Shown here: piece by piece, positions 23,886 to 32,003 of the stretch
Layout of the letters: the number at the start of each line of letters is the position of its first letter
Numbering within the stretch: position 1 is the stretch's first letter
Assembly: GCA_024642265.1 (NCBI GenBank)
Contig: JAHEBL010000010.1
Coordinates: 1-41,261 of the forward strand
Direction: 5' to 3'
Source of the DNA: Haliea sp.
GTDB taxonomy: Bacteria; Pseudomonadota; Gammaproteobacteria; Pseudomonadales; Halieaceae
Length of the DNA: 41,261 nucleotides
Position numbers and translations under genes: made by a program
The notes under the pieces: model-generated
What the model saw: the letters and a program-made list of their open reading frames with translations, nothing else
Databases searched by the model: none
Told to the model about the DNA's origin: nothing

Positions 23886-24260
23886 TCAACCGAATCGGTT
23901 GCTGCCCTCGGTGCCGCGCAGGACCAGGAAGTAGAGTAGCACCAGCGTGCCGATAATCGGGATAAGGCTGAGCAATAGCCACCACCCGGAGCGGTCAGTG
24001 TCATGCAACCGTCTCGCGGCTACCGCGAGGTTGGGCAGCAGCAGTCCCAGGGAGGCAATCATCGACAGTGGTTGCGCGGACTCCGGTGCAAATGACTCAA
24101 AGCCCATCATTGGTGCTATAAGGGCGCCATCGATTATGCCGAGGACGGCATACAGGATGATCGTAGCCAGTATCCACCACCAGTATTCCGATCGGGCAGC
24201 CCTGCCTGAAAAAGTGGCGTACTTGCCAAGCACTGTTTTTACAGCAGTTATCATATCCAT
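23886..24260 (-). CDS. DUF805 family inner-membrane protein
   Basis: A 124-residue DUF805 membrane protein. The family signature is visible: YATFSGRAARSEYWWW at the N-terminus, ARRLHDTDRSGWWLLLSLIPIIG in the middle, and a Gly-rich, charged C-terminus, TEGSNRFG. Four hydrophobic segments are expected. DUF805 proteins have no settled function. The start at 24260 is chosen because it precedes the family N-terminus. Only a weak AAAGA lies upstream, and an ATG two codons later is an alternative. It follows yqhA on the same strand after 136 bases. Confidence 0.85.
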   Translation of the reverse strand: MDMITAVKTVLGKYATFSGRAARSEYWWWILATIILYAVLGIIDGALIAPMMGFESFAPESAQPLSMIASLGLLLPNLAVAARRLHDTDRSGWWLLLSLIPIIGTLVLLYFLVLRGTEGSNRFG

Positions 24261-24396
24261 AAGTCTTTTTCTCGCCGGATGGCGACCCCTGAGGTGATTA
24301 TTGCCAGCTAGGATGCCATGGCGTGCGACTGATTTAAAGGCAAGTCGACTCCCGTGGCAAGCCGGATGTCTATTTTGTGGAAGTCGTCCCTGGGGG

Positions 24397-24888
24397 CTAC
24401 TTTTTCTTGGTCGCCTGGTCCAGGTAACCCATACAAAAGGCCGAGAGCACAAAGGTAAGGTGAAGAATGACATACCACATTATTTTGTCGTTACTCACAT
24501 TCTGGGCGTTCATGAAGATCTGTAACAGGTGGATGGACGAGATGGCCACTATTGAAACTGCAACCTTGTTCTTGAGGCTGCCGGAATCCATTTTTCCCAG
24601 CCAGTGCAGGCCATCCTCCGGGTCCACCGAATCGAGGCGCGAAACAAAGTTCTCGTAGCCGGAAAACATCACCATCACCAGCAGGCCGCCGACCAGTGCC
24701 ATATCGATGAGGCTGAGGATCACCAGAACCAGTTCAGCTTCCGACAGGCTCAGGATCACCGGGAAGACATGCACCACCTCCTGAAAGAACTTGATGGCGA
24801 GCATTACGATGGCCAGGCTGAGGCCCAGGTAGATCGGCGCCAGTAACCAGCGGGCCGCATACATGCAGCGTTCCAGCAGTGCCTCCAA
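24397..24888 (-). CDS. yqhA: UPF0114 inner-membrane protein YqhA
   Basis: A 163-residue YqhA (UPF0114) homologue, nearly the length of E. coli YqhA (164). The characteristic phrases [47 protein letters not shown] and [13 protein letters not shown] are present. Three or four membrane segments are expected. Its function is not established. I place the start at TTG 24888: AAGGAG (24902-24897) lies eight bases upstream, and [14 protein letters not shown] then aligns with the E. coli start. An ATG ten codons earlier lacks a ribosome-binding site. The ATG at 24893, nearer the Shine-Dalgarno, is out of frame. Confidence 0.9.
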   Translation of the reverse strand: MEALLERCMYAARWLLAPIYLGLSLAIVMLAIKFFQEVVHVFPVILSLSEAELVLVILSLIDMALVGGLLVMVMFSGYENFVSRLDSVDPEDGLHWLGKMDSGSLKNKVAVSIVAISSIHLLQIFMNAQNVSNDKIMWYVILHLTFVLSAFCMGYLDQATKKK

Positions 24889-25013
24889 AACATGTGCTCC
24901 TTGAGATCGGTGGTGCATTGTATACAGAATCGGCGGCGGGGAAAAACACCGGTAACGGTGTCATAATCGACGGCGTGCCCCGCAGTTATCTGTAACCGTC
25001 GCTTACTCTGCTG

Positions 25014-25019
25014 TAGAAT
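25014..25019 (+). promoter_or_regulatory. Candidate -10 box upstream of the aspartoacylase-like gene
   Basis: TAGAAT fits the -10 consensus at five of six positions and is preceded directly by TG. A poor -35 (CTGTAA at 24990-24995) lies 18 bases before it. Transcription would start near 25026, leaving a leader of fewer than 20 bases before the small frame at 25044. Confidence 0.3.
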
Positions 25020-25043
25020 TTGAGGCACTTTCCGGAGGACGAA

Positions 25044-25166
25044 ATGGCGTACGCAGCGCAGACTTCCATGGCGCCCCCCCGGGGAGCGCCCGGCCGGCCT
25101 GGCTTGCGCCTCACCCACGAGGTGCTGGCATGTGCCCGGAGCCCGGTCGCGGCGGGCAGGCTGTGA
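25044..25166 (+). CDS. Candidate leader peptide upstream of the aspartoacylase-like gene
   Basis: A 40-residue frame (MAYAAQTSMAPPRGAPGRPG at the start), not recognised. It has the best ribosome-binding site in this stretch, CCGGAGGAC, five bases before its ATG, and codon third positions mostly G or C like the neighbours. It overlaps the start of the next gene: its TGA shares bases with a GTG at 25163 that could start that gene. It could be a translated leader that couples translation, or a remnant of a longer N-terminus lost at the C7 tract (about 25073-25079), since one more base there would join the two frames. Confidence 0.4.
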   Translation: MAYAAQTSMAPPRGAPGRPGLRLTHEVLACARSPVAAGRL

Positions 25167-26287
25167 CAGCGCCCGTGCGCGGATTTGCCCTCGCATTGCT
25201 GCTGTCGGTCAGAGCATTTGGCGACGTGCAGGTCCAGGCGGAGGCAGCTATTCCCGATTCTTCGTCCCCCTGGGGACCGCTTCTCATCCTGGACCAAACT
25301 GTAGCCCCTGGCAGCAAGAGCGCGTTTTTACTGACAGAGGACCGGGATTTTGATTCATCTTTCGTGAATTCCTCCGTGTGGGTGGTGCGTGGTGCGTCGG
25401 AGGGGCCTGCACTGTGTCTTACCGCGGGCATTCATGGGGACGAGATCAACGGTGTGGAAATCGCGCGCCGGGTATTCTCCTCGCTCGACCCCGATAAAGT
25501 GAGCGGTACCGTGGTTATTCTTCCCATGATCAATCTGGCCGGCATTCGCAGTGGCGAACGTTACATGGCTGATCGCCGGGACCTTAACCGTTTATTTCCG
25601 GGGCGCCGCGACGGCAGCCTGGCCTCTATCGTGGCGGCCGGTGTTTTCAAGCTTGTGACCAAACACTGCCGGGCGCTGATAGACCTGCATACAGGTTCGT
25701 TTTCGCGGCTCAATGCGCCCCAGATCCGGGTCTCACTGAACCGCCCCGGGGCACTGGACATGGCCCGCCACTTTGGCAGCGGTGTGGTGGTGCTGGGAAA
25801 CGGGCCAACGGGCAGTCTGCGCCGGGAGGCCAGCGAGGCTGGCATTGACGCCATTATCTACGAGGCCGCTGGCCCGCACCGCTTTGACGCGGAGGCCGCA
25901 CAGGTGGGAGCCGATGGCGTGCGCAGCGTGATGGCCTGGATGGGTATGACGAAGATGCCGGTCAAGACGATACCGTTCAACAGTATTTTTCGGCGCACTT
26001 ACTGGGAGCGTGTACCTCTGCGCGGGGGTGGATTTTTCTTTCCCGAGGTCGAAATTGGTGCACGGGTTCAACCCGGCGACCAGTTGGGAACAATTCACGC
26101 GCCGGGAACAGATGTCGAGACACCGATTATTGCCCGCAGAGCCGGCACCGTGATTGGTATGGCGGTGCCCCAGATCGTCCTGTCGGGCTATGCCCTCTTC
26201 AACATCGGTATCGAGGGCAGCGATGTCTTCCCCGGGCTGCTTCTGCAGGAGAGCAGCGACCCCACCGCCCCGGAGGTCGATGGCTAG
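25130..26287 (+). CDS. Succinylglutamate desuccinylase/aspartoacylase family protein
   Basis: A 385-residue zinc hydrolase of the AstE/AspA (M14-like) family. Zinc ligands His102 and Glu105 (in GIHGDE) and His187 (in DLHTGS), the substrate-binding RDLNR (150-154) and the probable catalytic Glu245 are visible. A barrel-like C-terminal domain follows (about 290-370). The N-terminus contains a hydrophobic segment (FALALLLSV), suggesting export. It would hydrolyse an amide bond of an N-acyl or peptide-like substrate, but which one is unknown. The ATG at 25130 has GAGGTG upstream. A GTG at 25163 overlapping the leader stop is an equally possible start. The stop lies eight bases from that of nhaD on the other strand. 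Confidence 0.85.
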   Translation: MCPEPGRGGQAVTAPVRGFALALLLSVRAFGDVQVQAEAAIPDSSSPWGPLLILDQTVAPGSKSAFLLTEDRDFDSSFVNSSVWVVRGASEGPALCLTAGIHGDEINGVEIARRVFSSLDPDKVSGTVVILPMINLAGIRSGERYMADRRDLNRLFPGRRDGSLASIVAAGVFKLVTKHCRALIDLHTGSFSRLNAPQIRVSLNRPGALDMARHFGSGVVVLGNGPTGSLRREASEAGIDAIIYEAAGPHRFDAEAAQVGADGVRSVMAWMGMTKMPVKTIPFNSIFRRTYWERVPLRGGGFFFPEVEIGARVQPGDQLGTIHAPGTDVETPIIARRAGTVIGMAVPQIVLSGYALFNIGIEGSDVFPGLLLQESSDPTAPEVDG

Positions 26288-26295
26288 AACTCGCC

Positions 26296-27516
26296 TCAGA
26301 GTATCAGTATCAGGCTGTAGCCCACCGCATACGCCACCAGCAGGTGCGGGGTATACCGCAGGTAGCTGATGAAGCCCAGCCCCTCAATTTTGCTCATCAT
26401 CAGTACGCCCGCCGCCGAACCAATGGCCAGCAGTGAGCCGCCCACGCCGACGGTATAGGTAAACCCCAGCCATTCCTGCAGCGGCATCTGTAGGTCTGAT
26501 TTCAACACCGCTGCCGTCAGCGGCACGTTATCAATCATTGCCGAAGCGCACCCGATGAGGAAGTTGGCAACGGTCGGGGAAAACTGGAGGTAAAGGTCGG
26601 TAATGGAGCCGAGCGCGCCGATCTCCTCCAGCATGCCGACAACCAGCAATATCCCCAGGAAGAACAGCAGGGTGTCGAATTCAATCTTCCGAATGTAGTC
26701 GATGATGGGGAGTTCCATCTCCTCGCGGCTCATAAACGTGGCTAGCAAAAACACCAGCGAAAGTCCGAACATGAAAATCAGTAAAGGGGGAACATGCACT
26801 ACCAGGTTGATGACCAGAGTGAGAAGAATAGTGGCAATAAATATGACAGCTACGGAAAGGTCGAAACCGGTTGGGCGGGAAATGCTGCGCTCGAGTGCGA
26901 GTCGACCTTCAAAGCCCGGCATCAACATTGTAGCCAGCAGCAGGCAGCCGGTGAGCCCTGGCGCTATGATGGCAAACAAATCGCTGATTCCTACCTTCCC
27001 CGAGGTGAAGATCATCAGGGTGGTCACGTCGCCGGTAATCAGGGCAGCGCCGCCGGAGTTGATTGAAAAAACCGCCAGCACCGCCAGCTTGATGTTGCTG
27101 CGGGTCGGCAGGCGCAGTGACTGGATCAGCGCCACGGTCACCAGCGTGGTGGTTATATTGTCGCAGAAGGAAGAAAGGACAAAGGCAAACAGGGCGACAA
27201 ATGGCAGCAGGGCTTTCTGCGGTATGTTAGCGGGTAGCAGGCGATAGACCAGCGCTTCGACCATGCCGTGCTGGTTCAGGTAGGCCACGAAGGTCATGGC
27301 CGCAAACAGGAACAACCAGAGCGAGGCGATATCCAGGATGTTTTCCGAGAACGCGGCTTCTACGGCCGGGTGGTCGCGGCCGAGCATAAACAGCAGGATC
27401 CAGCAGAGCGTTCCCAGGAACAGGGTAGACTTCGCCTTGTTGATGTGAATTACATCCTCCAGGACGATGGCCAGGAAAGCCAGTACCGCAAGGCAGATCA
27501 GGACTACGTGAAGCAT
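26296..27516 (-). CDS. nhaD: Sodium:proton antiporter NhaD
   Basis: A 406-residue NhaD-type (IT superfamily) antiporter that would expel sodium from the cytoplasm in exchange for protons. It has about 11-12 hydrophobic segments. Recognisable family stretches are SSFCDNITTTLVTVALIQ, FSINSGGAALITGDVTT and SAMIDNVPLTAAV, the latter with the conserved Asp-Asn of the ion path. Length agrees with Vibrio NhaD. The start is ATG 27516. Salt-adapted habitat fits such a gene, but it is not proof of one. It converges on the aspartoacylase-like gene. Confidence 0.9.
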   Translation of the reverse strand: MLHVVLICLAVLAFLAIVLEDVIHINKAKSTLFLGTLCWILLFMLGRDHPAVEAAFSENILDIASLWLFLFAAMTFVAYLNQHGMVEALVYRLLPANIPQKALLPFVALFAFVLSSFCDNITTTLVTVALIQSLRLPTRSNIKLAVLAVFSINSGGAALITGDVTTLMIFTSGKVGISDLFAIIAPGLTGCLLLATMLMPGFEGRLALERSISRPTGFDLSVAVIFIATILLTLVINLVVHVPPLLIFMFGLSLVFLLATFMSREEMELPIIDYIRKIEFDTLLFFLGILLVVGMLEEIGALGSITDLYLQFSPTVANFLIGCASAMIDNVPLTAAVLKSDLQMPLQEWLGFTYTVGVGGSLLAIGSAAGVLMMSKIEGLGFISYLRYTPHLLVAYAVGYSLILIL

Positions 27517-27625
27517 CGGGGTTTATCTCGTCACAGGATGTCATTGCCCGCCGGGGGGCGGGCGGCGATATTACACGGGAAGTTGGCTCCGGCGATACAG
27601 GTCGAGTCAGCCGGAGTCGGTAAAC

Positions 27626-27651
27626 CTGCTGAGCCGGCGCGCCGGCAGCAG
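27626..27651 (-). promoter_or_regulatory. Strong hairpin in the nhaD leader
   Basis: CTGCTG and CAGCAG arms continue, past a two-base bulge, into CCGG and CCGG around a CGCG loop, giving a stem of ten base pairs. A perfect TATAAT lies just upstream on the minus strand (27669-27664) and would start the transcript near 27657, so the hairpin would be at the extreme 5' end of the nhaD messenger. That -10 has no recognisable -35 partner. A messenger-stabilising stem is one explanation. A terminator is unlikely because no U-run follows. Confidence 0.4.
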
Positions 27652-27753
27652 CACCAGTTTGGCATTATAAGTCCATCCCGGTTGTTTATTTTTGTGCGAT
27701 TCTTCACATTTTAGTGGCCCGCCAGGTGCCCTGGCCGGCGGTAGCTGCTATCA

Positions 27754-28008
27754 ATGAACCTGTCAAACGGGTATTTAAAACGGCGGTACAGGGTGGCGCA
27801 GGGTCTTGAGCGGGGTCTTGGAGAAAATCGCGAAGAGGAAGTGTCCGAGACGTTCCTTGGGCGCATGGAAGCCCAGTGCGATGAGATTCGAAAGTACAGG
27901 CAGCGGGTGCTGAGCAGTGAGGGCCGGAAACTGAGTTACGACGAGGCGGCCCTCGAATGGATAGAGCTCTACGCCGAGGTGTTTGCCCGGGAGCACGGCG
28001 CCAGCTGA
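27754..28008 (+). CDS. Small hypothetical protein
   Basis: An 84-residue charged, mostly helical protein that I do not recognise. It has no signal peptide or membrane segment. The middle (VSETFLGRMEAQCDEIRKYR) and the end (YDEAALEWIELYAEVFAREHG) look like amphipathic helices. No good ribosome-binding site precedes the ATG, which lowers confidence, but the amino-acid composition is that of a real protein and no better frame overlaps it. It is an isolated plus-strand gene between nhaD and the M28 peptidase gene. Confidence 0.55.
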   Translation: MNLSNGYLKRRYRVAQGLERGLGENREEEVSETFLGRMEAQCDEIRKYRQRVLSSEGRKLSYDEAALEWIELYAEVFAREHGAS

Positions 28009-28078
28009 ATCATTTCTGCTGTCGTCCCAGGCGGGGCGGCGCCGTGGCTCCGCCGCTGGCAGTGCCGCGCGGGCGTCG

Positions 28079-29761
28079 TTACCGTCGTTGCGCAGCACTC
28101 GCATCGCGAATATCCCTGAACTCGTTGTCGGGGTGCCAGTTGGGATAGGTGGATTCCCCGCTCAACTGAAACCCGATCTCAAAAAAAAGCAGGATATCCA
28201 GGGCCGCTCCGCTGAAGTCCCAGTCCGGGTTGTATTCATCCTCGGGTGAGTGATATCTCTGGCTGACGTAATCCTGGGACTGCTTCGCGCCCCACTCCCT
28301 GCCGTGTGCAAGACTGTCCTCGCCTGACTTCGCGTAGAGGGATGGAACGCCGTGCCGGGCAAAATTGAAATGATCCGAGCGATAGTAGGAGCCTCTTTCG
28401 GGATGGGGTTCCTGTGCCACGTAGCGCCCGGGCTGTTTGGCCACGGCCGCGCGCAGGTAGTCGTCGAGTTCGCTGTTGCCATAGCCGAATACAACCACGT
28501 CCCGCATGGGGCCCAGCTCATTCAGGCCGTCCATATTTATATTGGCGACTGTAGTGGCGAGCGGGAAAAGGGGGTTCTCCCCGTACCACTGGGAGCCCAA
28601 CAGGCCCGACTCTTCGGCGGTCACGGCGAGAAACGCTACTGTGCGCGCAGGAGCCCGGGGTAACTGGCTGAACATTTGCGCGAGGGCCAGCAGCCCGGCG
28701 GTACCCGAGGCGTTGTCCCGGGCGCCGTTATAGATATTGTCGCCCTCTACCTTGGTATTTATGCCAAGGTGATCCCAGTGCGCCGTATAGAAGATGGTTT
28801 CCTGTGGTTTTTCAGTGCCGGGAAGGATCGCGATCACATTATTGGTCTCGGAGGTGCGGACCGTATTACTCAGCTTGATACTGGCCCTGATTCCACCCAG
28901 CGTCAGGGCGCGGAATCCCGGCCTCGCGGCGGCCGCCACCTGGGCGTCGTAATCCAGACCTGCTCCGGCAAACAGCGCGCGCGCTGATTGCTGGGACAGC
29001 CAGCCGATGACCTCGCTCTTGTCGGCGTTAGCGTTTGCGGCGGTGAGACTGATTTGCGGCCGTGACCAGCTGTTGTAAACGACCTCCCAGCCATAGGCGG
29101 CGGCACCGGTTTCATGCACTATCAGCGCGCCTGCGGCTCCCTGCCGGGCCGCTTCCTCGTACTTGTAGGGCCAGCGTCCATACCAGGTCATGGCGTTGCC
29201 ATTGAAAAGCGACTCGTCCTGGGTGGCGTAGCCGGGGTCATTCACCAGAATGACGACGGTTTTGCCGCGCACGTCAACACCCGCATAGTCGTTCCAGTTG
29301 CGCTCCGGAGCGACGATGCCGTAGCCGACAAACACCATTTCGCTGTCTGCCAGTGTGGTCGTCGCGACCTGTTTCTCTGTGCTGACCACCATCTGGTCAC
29401 CGTATTCGAGCTCCAGGCTGAAGTTTTTACCCTGCAGCGCCAGCGTGGTATCTGCATCTATGATGAGCTCTGTCACCGGAACCTGCTGCAGATAGCTGTC
29501 GCCGTTGCCCGGCGCCAGTCCCAGAGCCTTGAATTGCCTTATCAGGTAGGCAGTGGTCAGGGCCTCACCCTCGGTGGCGGGTGCCCTACCGCCGTAGGCG
29601 TCCGATGCGAGCACAGCCGTATGCTGGTGCAGTGTCTCGGCGATCAGTTTGATAGTTTCCTGATCCGGTGCCGCTGCAGGTGGTGCGGCGAGCTTGTCAG
29701 CGAACGAGGGAAGGGCGGCGACGGTAAGGATGCAAAGCAGAAAAACAAAGCGTAGCGGCAA
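28079..29761 (-). CDS. Exported M28 family aminopeptidase with PA domain
   Basis: A 560-residue zinc peptidase of the M28 family. The signal peptide covers residues 1-21. A protease-associated (PA) insert lies at about 140-290. The M28 core then shows the full metal set: His328 (TAHWDH), Asp349 (GARDNASG), Glu383/Glu384 (TAEESG), Asp411 (NMDGL) and His504 (YHSPEDE). It should cleave N-terminal residues from peptides in the periplasm or outside. The start is TTG at 29761, eight bases after GGAG, and opens the signal peptide. It follows gtrA on the same strand after 63 bases and may be read through from it. Confidence 0.92.
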   Translation of the reverse strand: MPLRFVFLLCILTVAALPSFADKLAAPPAAAPDQETIKLIAETLHQHTAVLASDAYGGRAPATEGEALTTAYLIRQFKALGLAPGNGDSYLQQVPVTELIIDADTTLALQGKNFSLELEYGDQMVVSTEKQVATTTLADSEMVFVGYGIVAPERNWNDYAGVDVRGKTVVILVNDPGYATQDESLFNGNAMTWYGRWPYKYEEAARQGAAGALIVHETGAAAYGWEVVYNSWSRPQISLTAANANADKSEVIGWLSQQSARALFAGAGLDYDAQVAAAARPGFRALTLGGIRASIKLSNTVRTSETNNVIAILPGTEKPQETIFYTAHWDHLGINTKVEGDNIYNGARDNASGTAGLLALAQMFSQLPRAPARTVAFLAVTAEESGLLGSQWYGENPLFPLATTVANINMDGLNELGPMRDVVVFGYGNSELDDYLRAAVAKQPGRYVAQEPHPERGSYYRSDHFNFARHGVPSLYAKSGEDSLAHGREWGAKQSQDYVSQRYHSPEDEYNPDWDFSGAALDILLFFEIGFQLSGESTYPNWHPDNEFRDIRDASAAQRR

Positions 29762-29824
29762 AACAATTACTCCAATCGGTTTTGAGAAGTACGGAGGTCC
29801 GGAACCTGGTCTCCCGGGGTCATG

Positions 29825-30253
29825 CTAGCGCGGCGCGTCGGCGCCAGCGCGGAACACGCAGTATTTGTTCACCAGAAAAGTATACACCGGCACCAGGCCC
29901 ACCGCCGCTGCCAGTGACAGCCAGTCGGGGGCGCCGACCAGGTTTCGCATCAGCGCCAGAATCAGGTAACTGAGGGCCAGCCCGCTGAGCGAGGCCAGCA
30001 CAAAGCGCGGCAGCTGGGCCCTGTGTGAGACTGCCTCCGGTGCCAGCTGGAAGGAGTATCGCTGGTGTCCGAAATAGGAAATTGCCACTGCGGTGAGATA
30101 CCCCAGCAAGTTGGCGATATAGAGATTCAGGGCCATCGCTGCAATCAGGGCGACAACATAGTGGGCGCCGGTGGCCGCTCCGCCCACCACCAAAAACCGC
30201 AGTAGCTGCCCCGGCAGGACCCCTGCGGTCCCTGCTTTGCCCTGGGTGCGCAT
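29825..30253 (-). CDS. GtrA family membrane protein
   Basis: A 142-residue GtrA-like protein with four hydrophobic segments. The family signature is visible as FLVVGGAATGAHYVVALIAA at the N-terminus, with GYLTAVAISYFGHQRYSF and a terminal FLVNKYCVF. GtrA proteins are thought to move prenyl-linked sugars across the inner membrane. The gene lies three bases behind a GT2 glycosyltransferase gene, the usual pair for glucosylation or other modification of envelope polymers. No specific acceptor is indicated. Confidence 0.9.
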   Translation of the reverse strand: MRTQGKAGTAGVLPGQLLRFLVVGGAATGAHYVVALIAAMALNLYIANLLGYLTAVAISYFGHQRYSFQLAPEAVSHRAQLPRFVLASLSGLALSYLILALMRNLVGAPDWLSLAAAVGLVPVYTFLVNKYCVFRAGADAPR

Positions 30254-30256
30254 GTC

Positions 30257-31249
30257 CTAGCTGTCGTCCGCCGGCGCCGCATCGCCCCTGTCGAACTGAT
30301 AGACCTGGTCGACCAGGTACACCGGCCGCTGTTTTACCTCGATGAATACCCTGCCCAGGTATTCCCCGATGACGCCGAGGCTGATCAACTGAATTCCCCC
30401 CAGGAACAGTATCACCACCATCAATGAGGCATAACCTGGCAGGTCGACTCCCACGATCAGGGTTCGAAAGATGAGAAAACTCGCGTAGAGAAATGACAGG
30501 AGCGATACCGCCAACCCGACATAGGTCCAGACCCGCAGGGGCATGGTGGAAAACGAAGTCAGGCCGTCAAGCGCAAAATTCCATAGCTTCCAGTAGCTCC
30601 ATGCCGACTGCCCGGCCACCCGGCCGGGCCGGTCATATGCTATCGCCGTTGATTTGAATCCGACCCAGGCAAACAGCCCTTTCATAAAGCGCGTTCGCTC
30701 CGGAAGTTGGCGAACCCGATCCACCACCCGCCTGTCCATCAATCTGAAGTCGCCTGCGTTTGCAGGTACAGGAGTAGGGGTCAATCTGTTGAATATACGG
30801 TAGAAACCACTGGCACTGATGCGCTTGCCAAGGCTGTCGCTGTCGCGCGACTGTCGCACGCCGTAGACAACGTCGTAGCCCTCGCGCCATTTGTCGAGCA
30901 TCCTGCTGATGAGCTCGGGCGGATCCTGCAGGTCCGCGTCAATGAGTATTACCACATCGCCCGCTGACGCTTCCATTCCCGCAGTCAGGGCCGCTTCCTT
31001 GCCGAAATTACGGGACAGCTGGAGAACCTTCACCGCCGGATTGGCCCTGGCCCCGGCGAGCAGTCGCTCCAGTGTGCGGTCGCTACTGCCGTCGTCCACA
31101 CAGACGATCTCCCACTCCAGTCCTGTCTTTTGCAGAATCTCGATAACAGTCTTAAAAAAACGGTCTATCAGCGGTTCTTCGTTGTAGAAGGGCGCAACGA
31201 GTGAAATAACAGGGCGGGTATTCGTTCTGTCTACAGAGGCATCTTTCAA
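30257..31249 (-). CDS. GT2 family polyprenyl-phosphate glycosyltransferase (GtrB/DPM1-like)
   Basis: A 330-residue inner-membrane glycosyltransferase that would transfer a sugar from a nucleotide donor to polyprenyl phosphate. It has the GT-A fold (about 12-230) with VDDGSSDRT (51-59), DADLQDPPE (104-112) and RNFGKEAALTAGM. Two hydrophobic segments follow (about 237-258 and 272-295). The partner gene gtrA starts three bases later. The start is TTG at 31249: AAGGA lies six bases upstream and no nearby ATG fits. Sugar and target are unknown. Confidence 0.92.
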   Translation of the reverse strand: MKDASVDRTNTRPVISLVAPFYNEEPLIDRFFKTVIEILQKTGLEWEIVCVDDGSSDRTLERLLAGARANPAVKVLQLSRNFGKEAALTAGMEASAGDVVILIDADLQDPPELISRMLDKWREGYDVVYGVRQSRDSDSLGKRISASGFYRIFNRLTPTPVPANAGDFRLMDRRVVDRVRQLPERTRFMKGLFAWVGFKSTAIAYDRPGRVAGQSAWSYWKLWNFALDGLTSFSTMPLRVWTYVGLAVSLLSFLYASFLIFRTLIVGVDLPGYASLMVVILFLGGIQLISLGVIGEYLGRVFIEVKQRPVYLVDQVYQFDRGDAAPADDS

Positions 31250-31484
31250 ACCAGATCCTTCCCGTCAGCCAAAATTACCGGGAGCCGGGCCCTTGGCGCC
31301 AGCTGCTCCCGGATGCGGTTGATTACAGAACCACGATAGCAAGTTTATTGGCGCATGAGTGCAAAAACCAACGAAATTCAGTCCCGGGACGATCGCCGGC
31401 GAATACTGCTTGGCAGCCGCAGCCCACTGGAGTATTTTCGCACCTTCAGAATTAACCGCTGCCCTGTCAGCCAGAGACCCAGAC

Positions 31485-31967
31485 TTGAAAATAGAATCCG
31501 GAACCGTCGTAAGCTTTCACTACACCCTGCGCAACGAGGCCGGCGATGAGCTGGAGTCCTCGCGTGGCTCGCAGCCGAGCGTGTACCTGCACGGTGCCAA
31601 CAACATTATCCGCGGTTTGGAAAAGGCGATGGCGGGCCGTGAGTCAGGCGCTGTATTTACCGTGAGCCTGGCGCCGGAGGAGGCTTACGGGACGCACAAT
31701 CCCGCCAGGATGCAGCGCGTACCTGTGAAACACCTGGCGTACCGCGGCAAGCTGGAGGCAGGCAAGGTGGTGCAGCTGAACACTGCTGAGGGCATGCGGG
31801 CGGTTACCGTCGTCAAGGCGGGCAGGCACAGCGCCGATATTGACGGCAATCATCCGCTGGCGGGCCAGACCCTGACCTTTGATGTGGAAATAACGGAACT
31901 CAGGCCCGCTACCCCTGAGGAGATTTCACACGGGCACGCCCATGGCCCCGGCGGACATCATCACTGA
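31485..31967 (+). CDS. slyD: FKBP-type peptidyl-prolyl isomerase, SlyD-like
   Basis: A 160-residue FKBP/SlyD-type prolyl isomerase. The FKBP part begins IESGTVVSFHYTL, then LGLEKAM-type turn RGLEKAMAG. The IF chaperone insert (about 70-125) contains PEEAYGTHNPA and the return strand LTFDVEITELR. It ends in a His-rich tail (HGHAHGPGGHHH), which in SlyD binds nickel. The start is probably TTG at 31485, where the family N-terminus begins. An in-frame ATG at 31359 would add 42 residues unlike any SlyD. The ribosome-binding site is weak, so the start is less certain than the product. Confidence 0.85.
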   Translation: MKIESGTVVSFHYTLRNEAGDELESSRGSQPSVYLHGANNIIRGLEKAMAGRESGAVFTVSLAPEEAYGTHNPARMQRVPVKHLAYRGKLEAGKVVQLNTAEGMRAVTVVKAGRHSADIDGNHPLAGQTLTFDVEITELRPATPEEISHGHAHGPGGHHH

Positions 31968-32003
31968 CGGGTGCCGGATGAAGGCACCGCGCAGAGGGCG
32001 CGT

